From the NCBI RefSeq assembly GCF_024347455.1, contig NZ_AP025483.1, positions 434,001-498,000 on the forward strand: a DNA stretch of 64,000 nt, given 5' to 3'. Each line of letters opens with the position of its first letter. The stretch's first letter is position 1. Position numbers and translations under genes: made by a program. This document shows positions 1 through 13,437 of this stretch, piece by piece. The notes under the pieces were generated by a model. It saw only the letters and a program-made list of their open reading frames with translations, was not told where the DNA came from and searched no databases. Source of the stretch: Vibrio echinoideorum (GTDB lineage: Bacteria > Pseudomonadota > Gammaproteobacteria > Enterobacterales > Vibrionaceae).

Positions 1-31
1 GAAGTCAGTATTCGTTGAGTCACAAAATCTT

Positions 32-1585
<1,554 letters not shown>

Positions 1586-1653
1586 ATACGAAGATAGTCA
1601 CGATGAGTGTCCACACAGATTGATTAGGTTTAGAAAGTAAAAGAGACGATATT

Positions 1654-1730
1654 GGGTCTGTAGCTCAGCTGGTTAGAGCGCTCGCCTGATAAGCGGGAGG
1701 TCGGTGGTTCGAGTCCACTCAGACCCACCA
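1654..1730 (+). tRNA. ileT: tRNA-Ile (GAT)
   Basis: A 77-nt cloverleaf with a 7-bp acceptor stem GGGTCTG/CAGACCC, anticodon GAT in the loop ctGATaa, a GTTCGAGT T loop and encoded CCA. It lies in the 16S-23S spacer, the usual place for Ile and Ala tRNAs, and is co-transcribed with the rRNAs. Confidence 0.98.
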
Positions 1731-1751
1731 ATATCGACTAGATACAAAGAT

Positions 1752-1827
1752 GGGGCTATAGCTCAGCTGGGAGAGCGCCTGCCTTGCACGCAGGAGGTCT
1801 GCGGTTCGATCCCGCATAGCTCCACCA
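1752..1827 (+). tRNA. alaT: tRNA-Ala (TGC)
   Basis: A 76-nt cloverleaf with acceptor GGGGCTA/TAGCTCC, anticodon TGC in ctTGCac, and encoded CCA. It is the second tRNA of the 16S-23S spacer. Confidence 0.98.
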
Positions 1828-1882
1828 TCTTTAAGTGTTTTTATTTGAAAATATTTAGAAATGGTTCATTAGTTTGAATCAA

Positions 1883-1895
1883 GCTCTTTAACAAT
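1883..1895 (+). promoter_or_regulatory. spacer boxA (rRNA antitermination)
   Basis: GCTCTTTAACAAT matches the boxA element that loads the Nus factors for rRNA antitermination. It sits in the 16S-23S spacer as in enteric rrn operons. The rest of the roughly 300-nt stretch 1828-2131 is the transcribed spacer with processing stems and shows no gene. Confidence 0.7.
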
Positions 1896-2131
1896 TTGGA
1901 AAGCTGACTGATTTGATTACTTACGAGTAATTCAAATCAAATTTAAAAGTTCTCAATGTTTATCTTTCATTAGATAAACACAACAAACACATTCAAGTGT
2001 CTTGTATTCGAATCAATGTTTACATTGATTCACAATTGAGTCCGGCAAACAGTCATTGAGAATTAACCCTTCTTGATGACAACCAAAAACCTTGGTTAGT
2101 TGCCATACACTAAGACCCTTTCGGGTTGTAT

Positions 2132-5024
<2,893 letters not shown>

Positions 5025-5120
5025 TACAACACCCAAGGGGTTTTGTGGACTCAGATGTACCAGACCTTGAATGCGTTTGAAGAGACATACTTTTAGATTA
5101 GCTTTCCGAATTTTAAAATT

Positions 5121-5240
5121 TGCTTGGCGACCATAGCATTGTGGACCCACCTGATTCCATGCCGAACTCAGAAGTGAAACACAATAGCGCCGATGGTAGT
5201 GTGGGGTTTCCCCATGTGAGAGTAGGACATCGCCAGGCTT
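5121..5240 (+). rRNA. rrf: 5S ribosomal RNA, copy 1
   Basis: A 120-nt 5S rRNA beginning tgcttggcgacc and ending cgccaggctt; the two ends pair as helix I. It follows 23S by about 100 nt. A second copy with compensatory changes follows at 5429. Confidence 0.97.
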
Positions 5241-5311
5241 TAAATTTATTTTCACTTTTTTAAAGTGAAAACAAAAAGTTTTCAGAATCGTCTTTAAACG
5301 ATTCCTGAATT

Positions 5312-5388
5312 GCTGATATAGCTCAGCCCGGTAGAGCGCACCCTTGGTAAGGGTGAGGTCCCCAGTTCGAGTCTGGGTATCAGCACCA
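5312..5388 (+). tRNA. thrT: tRNA-Thr (GGT)
   Basis: A 77-nt cloverleaf with acceptor GCTGATA/TATCAGC, anticodon GGT in ttGGTaa, and encoded CCA. It lies between the two 5S genes of the operon, a common arrangement in Vibrio rrn operons. Confidence 0.97.
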
Positions 5389-5428
5389 CTATTTAGTTGA
5401 TTTGATTCATCAAGTTAACAATAGAATT

Positions 5429-5548
5429 TGTTTGACGACCATAGCATTGTGGACCCACCTGATTCCATGCCGAACTCAGAAGTGAAACACAATAGCGCCG
5501 ATGGTAGTGTGGGGTTTCCCCATGTGAGAGTAGGACATCGTCAGGCTT
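5429..5548 (+). rRNA. rrf: 5S ribosomal RNA, copy 2
   Basis: A second 120-nt 5S gene. The body is identical to copy 1. Only helix I differs: a G-C pair has become A-T (5435/5541) and a C-G pair has become T-G (5431/5545), so pairing is kept. Confidence 0.97.
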
Positions 5549-5576
5549 AAATTGCATTATGCTGAATAGACACTGC

Positions 5577-5653
5577 GGAGTGGTAGTTCAGTTGGTTAGA
5601 ATACCGGCCTGTCACGCCGGGGGTCGCGGGTTCGAGTCCCGTCCACTCCGCCA
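5577..5653 (+). tRNA. aspT: tRNA-Asp (GTC)
   Basis: A 77-nt cloverleaf with anticodon GTC in ctGTCac, T arm GGGTTCGAGTCCC and encoded CCA. It is the last gene of the rRNA operon, directly before the terminator. Confidence 0.97.
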
Positions 5654-5660
5654 CTTATTA

Positions 5661-5692
5661 GAAAGCCTAGTCTTACGACTAGGCTTTCGTCG
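5661..5692 (+). terminator. rRNA operon terminator
   Basis: A perfect 11-bp stem AAAGCCTAGTC / GACTAGGCTTT with a 4-nt loop starts 8 nt after tRNA-Asp. The 3' tail is only modestly T-rich (cgtcgtttct). Confidence 0.8.
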
Positions 5693-6556
5693 TTTCTGGC
5701 ATCATATATTGATCTTCAACCAACTTAGTCCTATAAGATGTTTGCCTATCGACCGGGAGCTCTGCTCATTGGTCTATCGTGTCAATTTTTACCATTTTAG
5801 TCCTTCTCAGAACACCTAGCCTTTCCCATTTCTTAGATGTAATTTTGTTATTCGACTTACGAAATCAATAGGTTGTGATGCCACATAGCTAGATCTTTAT
5901 TGGTATTTTCCCCCTTGGTAAACAAAGTCGGGCGATTAGCCTACAGTTACTCTAACGGCCTGCCGCTATATGAAATTGAGGGATAGTCCAATTCTGTTTG
6001 GTTTGTGCTGCCATGACTTCGTTTAGGCTATGAGTATTGTTAATCCAGCATTGGGCATATGCTAGTCTACTATCCCTTTACGCCTCTTAGCATGCGTCAA
6101 GAGCGTTTATTTAATAGACTTAAAGGTTACCAACTCAAACTGTATTATTTAAGTAACTAGCCATGTATTAGGCTGATGTTAATGATGTGATTAGCTTAGG
6201 TTTGAAATTACAAAGTGCGATTAACCAAATAAATAGAAGATCCCTGGTGACCTTGCCTAGAGAGAGTATCGATACTTTCCTTAGTTGCGTTAAAGATTCT
6301 CTTTGACTGAATCGTATTTATTTACCCGATATCAGTTATCGAAATTCCATGAGTGACTTGATTATCAAATATCTTTGTATATAAGTTAGTTTAGTGCCTA
6401 CTAGCTCAAGCTATGTTTTGGTTAATGTGACTAATATAAAGCTACATAAGGTTATCTTTGTTAATTGGTAAACCTCAAACTTTTGTAGCCATGAACTGAT
6501 AGTTTTGGGATTACTTTGATAAATTGATTAAGCCCCAAAGCCTTAAAGGTAACTAG
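5693..6556. other. noncoding gap after the rRNA operon
   Basis: About 860 bases between the rRNA terminator and the membrane protein gene at 6557. No open frame with a plausible ribosome site, no tRNA and no strong hairpin was found. The only frame of note here is an extension of the tRNA-Asp region and looks spurious. Confidence 0.6.
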
Positions 6557-6952
6557 ATGAAATTAAGCTTTAACTTTGAAGATGCGAGCCAGATCTTTGT
6601 AGGATCTTTTGCTTTGGCTGTCCCGATTTCTTTTTCTGAAGAGGCGTGGAAGTTAGGGGAGACTTTACCTACCGCTAACTTACTGTTGCTATTTCTGCTG
6701 TCTGCTGTTTTCCTTGGCTTTTATACGTATGAGAGTGTCTTTCAAAAAGACGTTGTTGCTCGGTTACCGGTGTTTATTTTCAGAATAGTGATTGCTTATG
6801 TTATGACTGCAATGGTCGTTGCTTTGGTGTTGACTTGTTTGGATAAACTGCCTTTATTGAGTGATCCTATTGTATCGATCAAAAGGGTTATTGTTATTTC
6901 AATGCCAGCGTCGATGGGAGCGATTGTGGTAGATAGTTTTGATAAAGAGTGA
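6557..6952 (+). CDS. DUF2391-type integral membrane protein
   Basis: A 131-aa hydrophobic protein with four likely membrane segments (about residues 12-27, 38-56, 70-92 and 105-123). The pattern FRIVIAYVMT... KRVIVISMPASMGAIVVD near the C terminus resembles the DUF2391 / TIGR02587 family of putative inner-membrane proteins, whose function is unknown. Usual members are somewhat longer, so this may be a short form. The start is supported by aaaggt at 6545-6550. The gene is isolated, with no operon partner. Family assignment is from memory and moderately sure. Confidence 0.7.
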   Translation: MKLSFNFEDASQIFVGSFALAVPISFSEEAWKLGETLPTANLLLLFLLSAVFLGFYTYESVFQKDVVARLPVFIFRIVIAYVMTAMVVALVLTCLDKLPLLSDPIVSIKRVIVISMPASMGAIVVDSFDKE

Positions 6953-7238
6953 ATTACCCATAGCACTTGAATTAAAGTAGCTAACAGAACCTTTAGATAG
7001 CTTATTCGACTAGTCCGATAGATTTCTTATCCTTATACACATGATTTGAATTGTTCTGGAGAACACTTCATAGATAACGTTATAAGTAAGTTCGCTACAC
7101 AGATGTTCAGTTTGAGGTTTCAAGAATTCAAAGGAAACTAAAGAGTAAGATCTGATAAAGGTAAAAGAGCGTTAAAATTGCTAGTTTTGAATGATAGGAG
7201 GTAATAGGAAGTGTGGGATAAAGTAGGATCTTCAGATG
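6953..7238. other. noncoding gap
   Basis: 286 bases between the DUF2391 gene and the terminator of the minus-strand tRNA array. No gene is seen. Confidence 0.5.
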
Positions 7239-7270
7239 TAAAAAAGCCGCATCAATGATGCGGCTTTTTC
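7239..7270 (-). terminator. terminator of tRNA array 1
   Basis: Stem AAAAAGCCGCATC / GATGCGGCTTTTT with a 3-nt loop, lying just 3' (minus strand) of the last tRNA-Asn. Its T-run on the minus strand makes it a rho-independent terminator. Confidence 0.9.
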
Positions 7271-7274
7271 TAAT

Positions 7275-7350
7275 TGGCTCCCCTTGCAAGACTTGAACTT
7301 GCGACATACGGATTAACAGTCCGCCGTTCTACCAACTGAACTAAAGGGGA
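7275..7350 (-). tRNA. asnT: tRNA-Asn (GTT)
   Basis: A 76-nt cloverleaf on the minus strand with acceptor TCCCCTT/AAGGGGA, anticodon GTT in ctGTTaa, and encoded CCA. Last gene of array 1. Identical in sequence to the copies at 7492, 10042 and 10421. Confidence 0.97.
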
Positions 7351-7379
7351 ATTGATTGTTTAGTCTCTAATCAAGAGAA

Positions 7380-7455
<76 letters not shown>

Positions 7456-7491
7456 ATCATGAATCAAAAAGCTTATGCTTGATGATTAACT

Positions 7492-7567
7492 TGGCTCCCC
7501 TTGCAAGACTTGAACTTGCGACATACGGATTAACAGTCCGCCGTTCTACCAACTGAACTAAAGGGGA
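7492..7567 (-). tRNA. tRNA-Asn (GTT)
   Basis: Second Asn gene of array 1; same cloverleaf as at 7275, with encoded CCA. Confidence 0.97.
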
Positions 7568-7591
7568 ATTATTCTTAAAGCTTTAAAGAAA

Positions 7592-7667
<76 letters not shown>

Positions 7668-7723
7668 ACATAATATTTCTTTGTGCTTTACTGTTGTTGT
7701 CTAGGACACCAACAAATAAATTG

Positions 7724-7799
7724 TGGTGCCCGGAGGCGGAATCGAACCACCGACACGAGGATTTTCAATCCTCTGCTCTACCGACTGAGCTATCCGGGC
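7724..7799 (-). tRNA. tRNA-Phe (GAA), form A
   Basis: A 76-nt cloverleaf on the minus strand with acceptor GCCCGGA/TCCGGGC, anticodon GAA in ttGAAaa, and encoded CCA. First gene of array 1, directly behind its promoter. Same form as the first gene of array 2 (10786). Confidence 0.97.
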
Positions 7800-7809
7800 G
7801 ACGAGGTGT

Positions 7810-7838
7810 ATTAAACGTGTTTTCGTGTTCTGGGTCAA
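7810..7838 (-). promoter_or_regulatory. promoter of tRNA array 1
   Basis: On the minus strand TTGACC (7838-7833), a 17-nt spacer and TTTAAT (7815-7810) form a near-consensus sigma70 promoter that would start transcription just before tRNA-Phe. It has the same -10 box and spacing as the array 2 promoter at 10873. Confidence 0.8.
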
Positions 7839-7982
7839 CATTAAATTGCAAAAAAAGTATCGTTTGATGTTTTTCTATACTTAGTGGGTTGTTTTTGTTC
7901 ATTTGACTCAAAAAGCCTAGGTCTAGCATGCTCTAAAAGATCGTGAAACTACGTTTAACTACACTGAATGGGCGCCGAAATA

Positions 7983-8013
7983 AAAGAAGCACGTATGAAA
8001 ACGTGCTTTTATA
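7983..8013 (-). terminator. terminator of the chemoreceptor gene
   Basis: Stem AAAGCACGT / ACGTGCTTT-type hairpin with a 6-nt loop and flanking A/T runs, about 20 nt past the stop codon of the minus-strand chemoreceptor gene. Confidence 0.75.
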
Positions 8014-8033
8014 TTTAAGGATTTTTTGAGAGT

Positions 8034-9659
8034 TTAGTGTTTTACTTCAAACCTATTAACCCAAGTTTCTAATTCGTTAGAGAGAGAGGCGAGTGTTTGG
8101 GTACTGTTGTGACTTTCTGTCACTACGTGACTAAGTTGATTCCCACTTTCCTCGATCATGTTAATACGCTTCGAGATATCACCACTCACTTGAGTCTGCT
8201 CAGCGGCTGCTGTTGCGATTTGATGACTCATTGATGAAATAGACTCTAATGCGATCACAATCTGCTGTAGTGCTTCAGAGGCATTCTGGGACTCTATTAC
8301 GGTGCTTTCACTGGTACTCGCACACACATTCATAGTTTTTATCGCGTTACGAGAACCTTCTTGAAGGTTATTGATCATGAGTTGGATCTCTTTAGTGCTT
8401 GATTGTGTTCGACCTGCAAGGTTACGAACCTCATCTGCTACAACGGCAAATCCGCGGCCTTGTTCACCAGCGCGCGCAGCTTCAATTGCTGCATTTAGCG
8501 CTAGAAGGTTAGTTTGCTCTGCAATATCACCGATGACATCTAATACTTTAACTATGTTGTGTACATCGCTATCTAGGTTGGCTACAGCTTCACTTGCTGT
8601 ACCCAATTGGCCAGCTAGGCCTTGAATACTGTCTACTGTGTTGTGAATTAAATGTTGAGTATGCTGGCTCTGTTTGTCGGCCTCATCGGTATTACGCGCT
8701 GTATCACCTGCAGAATCAGCCACATTGTTGGCTGAAGAAGCCATCTCGGTCATCGCTGTCGCGATCATCTCAGTGGATTGTTGTTGGGTTTCAGTTAGTT
8801 GAGCGATAGACCCTGCACGATCTTCCACACGTTGTAACTCGCCTCTTAATGCCAGCATAGAAACATTAAGATTTGATACTAGCTCGGCTAACGACTGACT
8901 CATTTGTTGCACTGCATGATAAATACTGCCGTTTATTGCCTGAGTTTCGAAAGAGGTCTGAATTCTACCTTCTGCGACTGCTTGTACTGCTTCTCTTACA
9001 TCTCTAGGTTCACCACCAAGAAGTGCTAGCATTCGTTTAATTGATACGATTAAGCTCGATAGAATGAGTCCCGCAATCATCACACATAGAAGTAATTGCC
9101 ATTGAGCTGTCGACCAGAAACGTGCATTGACTTCATTGAAGCCAATGCCGGTGCCAACAACCCAACCCCAATGTGGTGTTTTTTCTGCAATAGACAGTTT
9201 TTCTTCAATCGCTCCATCTGGAAGTTTTTGCGTCCAGGTGTACTCGATGATCTGTCCTGTTCGGTTTCCCAATACTCGTTGAATGAGTTGGCCAACGCTA
9301 TTTCCGTCACCGTCTTTAAAATCGTTAAAGCTGGTTCCGTGTAGTTGCGGATCTAAAGGCGTCGCAATAAACGTCATGTTTTCATCAGCAACATATACAT
9401 ATTCATTGTCTTTATAAATGTTATTACGTAGCAGGCGAGTCGCAAGTTGTTTGGCTTGCTGCTCTTCCAAAGTACCCTCGATAGCCATCTTTTCGACTTC
9501 AGTTAGAATGCTGTATGCACTCTTAAATAGTTCAGTTACACGAGCTTTGTTGTCCATGTTACTCGCGACTTTCAAGGTCCATAAACCTGTTGCTGTAAGT
9601 GCTAGCAGAGCGATCAAAATGATGCCCGATAATAAGTAAGCTTGCGTTTTTAATTTCAT
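8034..9659 (-). CDS. methyl-accepting chemotaxis protein with a Cache sensor
   Basis: A 541-aa transmembrane chemoreceptor that passes periplasmic ligand signals to CheA/CheW and the flagellar motor. Order: TM1 (about 8-28); periplasmic single-Cache-type sensor (about 35-180, with [20 protein letters not shown] and [13 protein letters not shown]); TM2 (about 188-206); HAMP-like linker ([19 protein letters not shown], about 215-233); cytoplasmic signalling helices. The signalling tip is intact ([20 protein letters not shown] at 381-400 and [15 protein letters not shown] at 401-415). There is no C-terminal CheR-docking pentapeptide. The gene lies between two tRNA arrays, has its own terminator and is probably monocistronic. 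The ligand cannot be deduced. Confidence 0.95.
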   Translation of the reverse strand: MKLKTQAYLLSGIILIALLALTATGLWTLKVASNMDNKARVTELFKSAYSILTEVEKMAIEGTLEEQQAKQLATRLLRNNIYKDNEYVYVADENMTFIATPLDPQLHGTSFNDFKDGDGNSVGQLIQRVLGNRTGQIIEYTWTQKLPDGAIEEKLSIAEKTPHWGWVVGTGIGFNEVNARFWSTAQWQLLLCVMIAGLILSSLIVSIKRMLALLGGEPRDVREAVQAVAEGRIQTSFETQAINGSIYHAVQQMSQSLAELVSNLNVSMLALRGELQRVEDRAGSIAQLTETQQQSTEMIATAMTEMASSANNVADSAGDTARNTDEADKQSQHTQHLIHNTVDSIQGLAGQLGTASEAVANLDSDVHNIVKVLDVIGDIAEQTNLLALNAAIEAARAGEQGRGFAVVADEVRNLAGRTQSSTKEIQLMINNLQEGSRNAIKTMNVCASTSESTVIESQNASEALQQIVIALESISSMSHQIATAAAEQTQVSGDISKRINMIEESGNQLSHVVTESHNSTQTLASLSNELETWVNRFEVKH

Positions 9660-10003
9660 GTTTCCCCGAGCTGCAATTCAATAATTAGTTTTGCATATTA
9701 TTTACCGAATCTTAATCTATGTCGTGTAGGGCAGATATCAGAAAGATATCAAAATATGATAGAGATTAAATTCTCGAAGAAAAAAAAGTAATAGATCATC
9801 ATGTTGTTTATTTTTATGTAACGATAATCGGCTAAAGGTGCTTAATTTCAGAGGTGGCTTAGTTTGTATCGGAAGAGTTTGAATGAATCAAGGGGGTTGG
9901 TACTGTCGAGATAGGAAAGGGGATATCTTTAATTTTATGGGAATGACTAGGGCTTAATGTTGAGCTGGCGGCAGTCTGGAAAGAGTTAGCTTTTGCTCAA
10001 ACG
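9660..10003. other. upstream region of the chemoreceptor gene
   Basis: 344 bases between the chemoreceptor start and the terminator of tRNA array 2. It must hold the chemoreceptor promoter (minus strand). No gene is seen. Confidence 0.5.
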
Positions 10004-10034
10004 AAAAAAAGCCAAGTCTTTCGACTTGGCTTTC
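10004..10034 (-). terminator. terminator of tRNA array 2
   Basis: Stem AAAGCCAAGTC / GACTTGGCTTT with a 4-nt loop, ending in a T-run on the minus strand, 8 nt beyond the last tRNA-Asn of the array. Confidence 0.9.
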
Positions 10035-10041
10035 TTGAATG

Positions 10042-10117
10042 TGGCTCCCCTTGCAAGACTTGAACTTGCGACATACGGATTAACAGTCCGCCGTTCTACC
10101 AACTGAACTAAAGGGGA
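10042..10117 (-). tRNA. tRNA-Asn (GTT)
   Basis: Minus-strand Asn tRNA with anticodon GTT and encoded CCA. Last gene of array 2 and part of duplicated unit 1 (Asn-Phe-Thr, 10042-10350). Confidence 0.97.
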
Positions 10118-10191
10118 ATTATTTGTGTTTAACAATGTTCTTTAAGATAAAAATAATCTATAAAGACCATTATTTGTTAAGCACCAAATAA

Positions 10192-10267
10192 TGGTGCCTC
10201 GAGGCGGAATCGAACCACCGACACGCGGATTTTCAATCCGCTGCTCTACCGACTGAGCTATCGAGGC
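10192..10267 (-). tRNA. tRNA-Phe (GAA), form B
   Basis: Minus-strand Phe tRNA with anticodon GAA. The acceptor stem is GCCTCGA/TCGAGGC and an anticodon-stem pair is changed (A-T to C-G) relative to form A. All changes are compensatory, so it should fold normally. Encoded CCA. Confidence 0.97.
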
Positions 10268-10274
10268 AAAAGAA

Positions 10275-10350
<76 letters not shown>

Positions 10351-10420
10351 ACACTAAATTCTTTGCTTTAGAGAGTAAACTCTCTAATTAAAACCTCATA
10401 TAAAATGAAGTTCTTTAAAA

Positions 10421-10496
10421 TGGCTCCCCTTGCAAGACTTGAACTTGCGACATACGGATTAACAGTCCGCCGTTCTACCAACTGAACTAAAGGGGA
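10421..10496 (-). tRNA. tRNA-Asn (GTT)
   Basis: Minus-strand Asn tRNA with anticodon GTT and encoded CCA; part of duplicated unit 2 (10421-10711). Confidence 0.97.
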
Positions 10497-10552
10497 ATTA
10501 CTTGTCTCAACATCAGGTCTATAAAGACCATTATTTGTTAAGTACCAAATAA

Positions 10553-10628
10553 TGGTGCCTCGAGGCGGAATCGAACCACCGACACGCGGATTTTCAATCC
10601 GCTGCTCTACCGACTGAGCTATCGAGGC
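10553..10628 (-). tRNA. tRNA-Phe (GAA), form B
   Basis: Identical to the form B Phe tRNA at 10192, and its downstream spacer (accattatttgttaag) is nearly identical too, showing a recent tandem duplication. Confidence 0.97.
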
Positions 10629-10635
10629 AAAAGAA

Positions 10636-10711
<76 letters not shown>

Positions 10712-10785
10712 ACACTAAATTCTTTATGCTTTTGTTCGTGTTGCTACTCCCTGTTAAAGAGTAATGACACCAACAAATCAAATTG

Positions 10786-10861
10786 TGGTGCCCGGAGGCG
10801 GAATCGAACCACCGACACGAGGATTTTCAATCCTCTGCTCTACCGACTGAGCTATCCGGGC
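10786..10861 (-). tRNA. tRNA-Phe (GAA), form A
   Basis: Form A Phe tRNA, first gene of array 2, preceded by the array promoter. Its 3' flank (gacaccaacaaat) is shared with the form A gene of array 1. Confidence 0.97.
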
Positions 10862-10872
10862 AACGGAGCGCT

Positions 10873-10901
10873 ATTAAACGGATTTTCTGCATAACCGTCA
10901 A
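10873..10901 (-). promoter_or_regulatory. promoter of tRNA array 2
   Basis: Minus-strand TTGACG (10901-10896), 17-nt spacer, TTTAAT (10878-10873), then a GC-rich discriminator (agcgctccg) before tRNA-Phe. The GC-rich discriminator is typical of stringently controlled stable-RNA promoters. Confidence 0.85.
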
Positions 10902-10964
10902 CACCTTTTTTGAAAATAATTAAAAAAACCGTTCGTTCGTTGTTTTTTTATTCAAAAGTGAGGC

Positions 10965-12098
10965 TTACGTTTTACCTTGGTTAAAATCTTTCTTGAATTT
11001 TGTTACTTTTTCTAAGTAGCGGCGCGACTCTTTGTTTGGGTGTTTCTGAGTAAGTGCCCAGTAAGCTTGACTAGGTTGCAATGAATTCAAGTCGCGCATT
11101 GCTCGTTTTCTGTCTTTACTGAAGGTATTGAGCACGCCTCCAGTACCGCCGTTGTATGCCGATATCATGCTGTACTCAAGCGTTGTGGGATGTTTTACGT
11201 CTTTCAAATAGCGATTTTTAAGGATGTAAAAGTATGCAGTACCAGCATCAATATTGTTTTCTGGGTTGAATAAGTACTCAGGACTTGGCTCACCAGGTTT
11301 GTTTTTGACGAGCTTAAATACATCTCGGCCTGCTGTTTTCGGCACAACCTGCATTAGGCCATAAGCATTCGCCCAACTCACTGCATACGGGTTGAAACTA
11401 CTTTCTGTTTTGATGATTGCGTAAATCAAGTCTTCAGGAATATCGTAACGCTGTGATGCTCGGCGAACGATATCTGCATACTTATAGCTTCGTTTGCTAG
11501 CGTGATCAGCCACCATTGGAATTTCGACGTAATATGCTTTTTTAAAGTCGACTTCCTTGGTTTTTAAGTTATTAGCGATCAGGTAATCGGCAAACTTATT
11601 AGCGCGCCATGTCCATTGGATAGGCTTCTTATCTTGATCAACGACTTGGTTATAGAGGAAAGGTTGGCCTTCTAACTTGATGCTTTTGGAAGAGAATAGA
11701 TCGACATTAGCAGGATCATCCGGCGTCAAAAGTGTCGTCATTATTGCATTTTTGAGGTGTTTTTTCGGATCTGTCGAGGACACGGTTTCTACCGTAATTA
11801 AGCCTTGAGTGAAGTTTACTTCCGATCGACTTAAGTAATTGTCTATGTATTTTACATAGTTACTCTTACCTGCCATTTTAACGTCATTGCTGCCCCAGCG
11901 TTTTTTAATGTTGCCTGAAAAGCTATTAATTAGTGAGTCTAACGCACCTGTGTCTTTCTCAAACTGACCGGGTAACTCAGCCAAATTACTTACAAATCGG
12001 TTGGTGGGCTCATAATTTACGTCATAAATTCCTTCGACAAATTCACGACTGCACCCAGTTAACAACATGGTTATTAGGAAGTAACTTAGCTTTTTCAT
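10965..12098 (-). CDS. mltC: membrane-bound lytic murein transglycosylase C
   Basis: A 377-aa outer-membrane lipoprotein that cleaves peptidoglycan glycan strands to 1,6-anhydromuropeptides during wall turnover. Lipobox LTGC with Cys16. N-terminal DUF3393-type domain (about 20-190), then a goose-lysozyme-like SLT domain (about 205-365) with catalytic Glu232 in IIKTESSFNPYAVS, followed by AYGLMQVVPKTAG and later MISAYNGGTGGVL. Normal length. It follows yggX on the minus strand, in the order mutY-yggX-mltC known from enterics and vibrios. Confidence 0.96.
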   Translation of the reverse strand: MKKLSYFLITMLLTGCSREFVEGIYDVNYEPTNRFVSNLAELPGQFEKDTGALDSLINSFSGNIKKRWGSNDVKMAGKSNYVKYIDNYLSRSEVNFTQGLITVETVSSTDPKKHLKNAIMTTLLTPDDPANVDLFSSKSIKLEGQPFLYNQVVDQDKKPIQWTWRANKFADYLIANNLKTKEVDFKKAYYVEIPMVADHASKRSYKYADIVRRASQRYDIPEDLIYAIIKTESSFNPYAVSWANAYGLMQVVPKTAGRDVFKLVKNKPGEPSPEYLFNPENNIDAGTAYFYILKNRYLKDVKHPTTLEYSMISAYNGGTGGVLNTFSKDRKRAMRDLNSLQPSQAYWALTQKHPNKESRRYLEKVTKFKKDFNQGKT

Positions 12099-12167
12099 AG
12101 TTCCTCAAACAAAAATGACATCGCAGCGTGAGCCATGATGTCATTAAATTTTGCTTAAATAAATGTC

Positions 12168-12440
12168 TTATTTGCTTGGTGGAGTATAGCCATCAATAAC
12201 GACATCTTTACCTTCGAAAAGGAAGTTAACCATCTCAGTTTCAAGAAGTTTACGATGGTCTGGATCCATCATGTTTAGCTTCTTCTCATTGATGAGCATG
12301 GTTTGCTTGCTCTGCCATTGTCCCCAAGCTTCTTTAGAGACGTTGTCAAAGATACGCTTACCTAAGTCACCTGGGTAAAGTTGAAAATCTAGGCCTTCAG
12401 CATCTTTTTGAAGGCGAGCACAAAATACAGTGCGGCTCAT
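12168..12440 (-). CDS. yggX: probable Fe(2+)-trafficking protein YggX
   Basis: A 90-aa small cytoplasmic protein of the YggX family, linked to iron handling and protection of Fe-S clusters from oxidants. The conserved start [19 protein letters not shown] with Cys7, the [14 protein letters not shown] core and full family length are present. It lies between mltC and the mutY remnant. In the intact locus it would be co-transcribed with mutY, whose product is itself an Fe-S enzyme. Here its upstream operon partner is broken and cut off from the original promoter by the island. Confidence 0.96.
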   Translation of the reverse strand: MSRTVFCARLQKDAEGLDFQLYPGDLGKRIFDNVSKEAWGQWQSKQTMLINEKKLNMMDPDHRKLLETEMVNFLFEGKDVVIDGYTPPSK

Positions 12441-12468
12441 AGTGGTTCCTCTTATCGCGTTCGTTGAT

Positions 12469-13437
12469 TCAAACGTCGTCGTTTAGTTCAAAGGGTAGGC
12501 TCTCAATAAGCTGCTTTACAGGAGCGGCTAGGCCAATTTCTTCCGGTTTTGATAAGTTATACCAGAGACCTTTAGTCCCTTCCATTATCAAATCCGGTTG
12601 TTTATCTAATTTTACTAATACAGGCGTGATATCTAAGTGGTAGTGGCTGAAAGTATGTCTAAACGCAATCATGGTTTTAAGCGAGTGTATTTCACTATCT
12701 TTGATCGAGCGAAGATCTAATTGATGTTCAATCTCTGCGTTTTCATTTTGAGGGAAACAGAATAACCCTCCCCAGATACCAGATTGAGGGCGCTGTTCGA
12801 GCCATACTTGATTGTCGTGGTACAGAATTACAAACCATGTTTCCTTTACTGGCTTTTCTTTCTTAGGTTTTTTGCCAGGGAAATCGAGCTGTCTATCGAG
12901 CTTCTTAGCTTCACACATGTTTTCAATCGGGCACAACGTGCATTTAGGCTTGCTACGAGTACAAACCATGGCACCCATATCCATCATTGCTTGATTGTAT
13001 TTATCGACATCTTTATCGGGCGTCTGCGCCTCAGCGTGCTCCCAAAGCTTATTTTCGACTTTCTTTTGCCCCGGCCAACCTTCTACAGCGAAGCTTCTCG
13101 CCAGTGTACGCTTAACGTTACCGTCAAGAATCGCATGAGGAAGCTTGTGAACAGAAGACAGAACTGCAGCGGCAGTAGATCGTCCAATTCCTGGCAACGC
13201 GTTCATCTCTTCGATAGAAAGAGGAAATTCACCACCGTATTGCTCGGTAACAATCTTGGCGGCCTTGTGTAAGTTACGAGCTCGTGCGTAATAGCCAAGC
13301 CCAGTCCATAAGTGCAGCACTTCATCTTGCTCGGCATTCGCTAGGTCAATCACCGTTGGAAAGCGTTCTAAGAAGCGCTGGTAATATGGAATCACCGTGG
13401 CGACTTGAGTCTGTTGAAGCATGATTTCAGTAATCAC
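12469..13437 (-). pseudogene. mutY: native mutY, 3' fragment (split by the island)
   Basis: Adenine glycosylase MutY (removes A opposite 8-oxoG) lacking its N terminus. The frame can be read from a GTG at 13437 ([19 protein letters not shown]...), but a stop lies just upstream (13453-13455) and the usual first ~34 residues are absent. Retained: the catalytic Glu of SEIMLQQTQ (only TEIMLQQTQ here), the HhH region [21 protein letters not shown] with the catalytic Asp, the Fe-S cysteines [17 protein letters not shown] and the NUDIX-like C-terminal domain. The missing 33 codons are found intact at 30198-30298 beyond the island. Joined they would give a normal protein of about 353 aa. A truncated protein might still be made, but it lacks the N-terminal helices and is unlikely to work. 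Confidence 0.9.
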
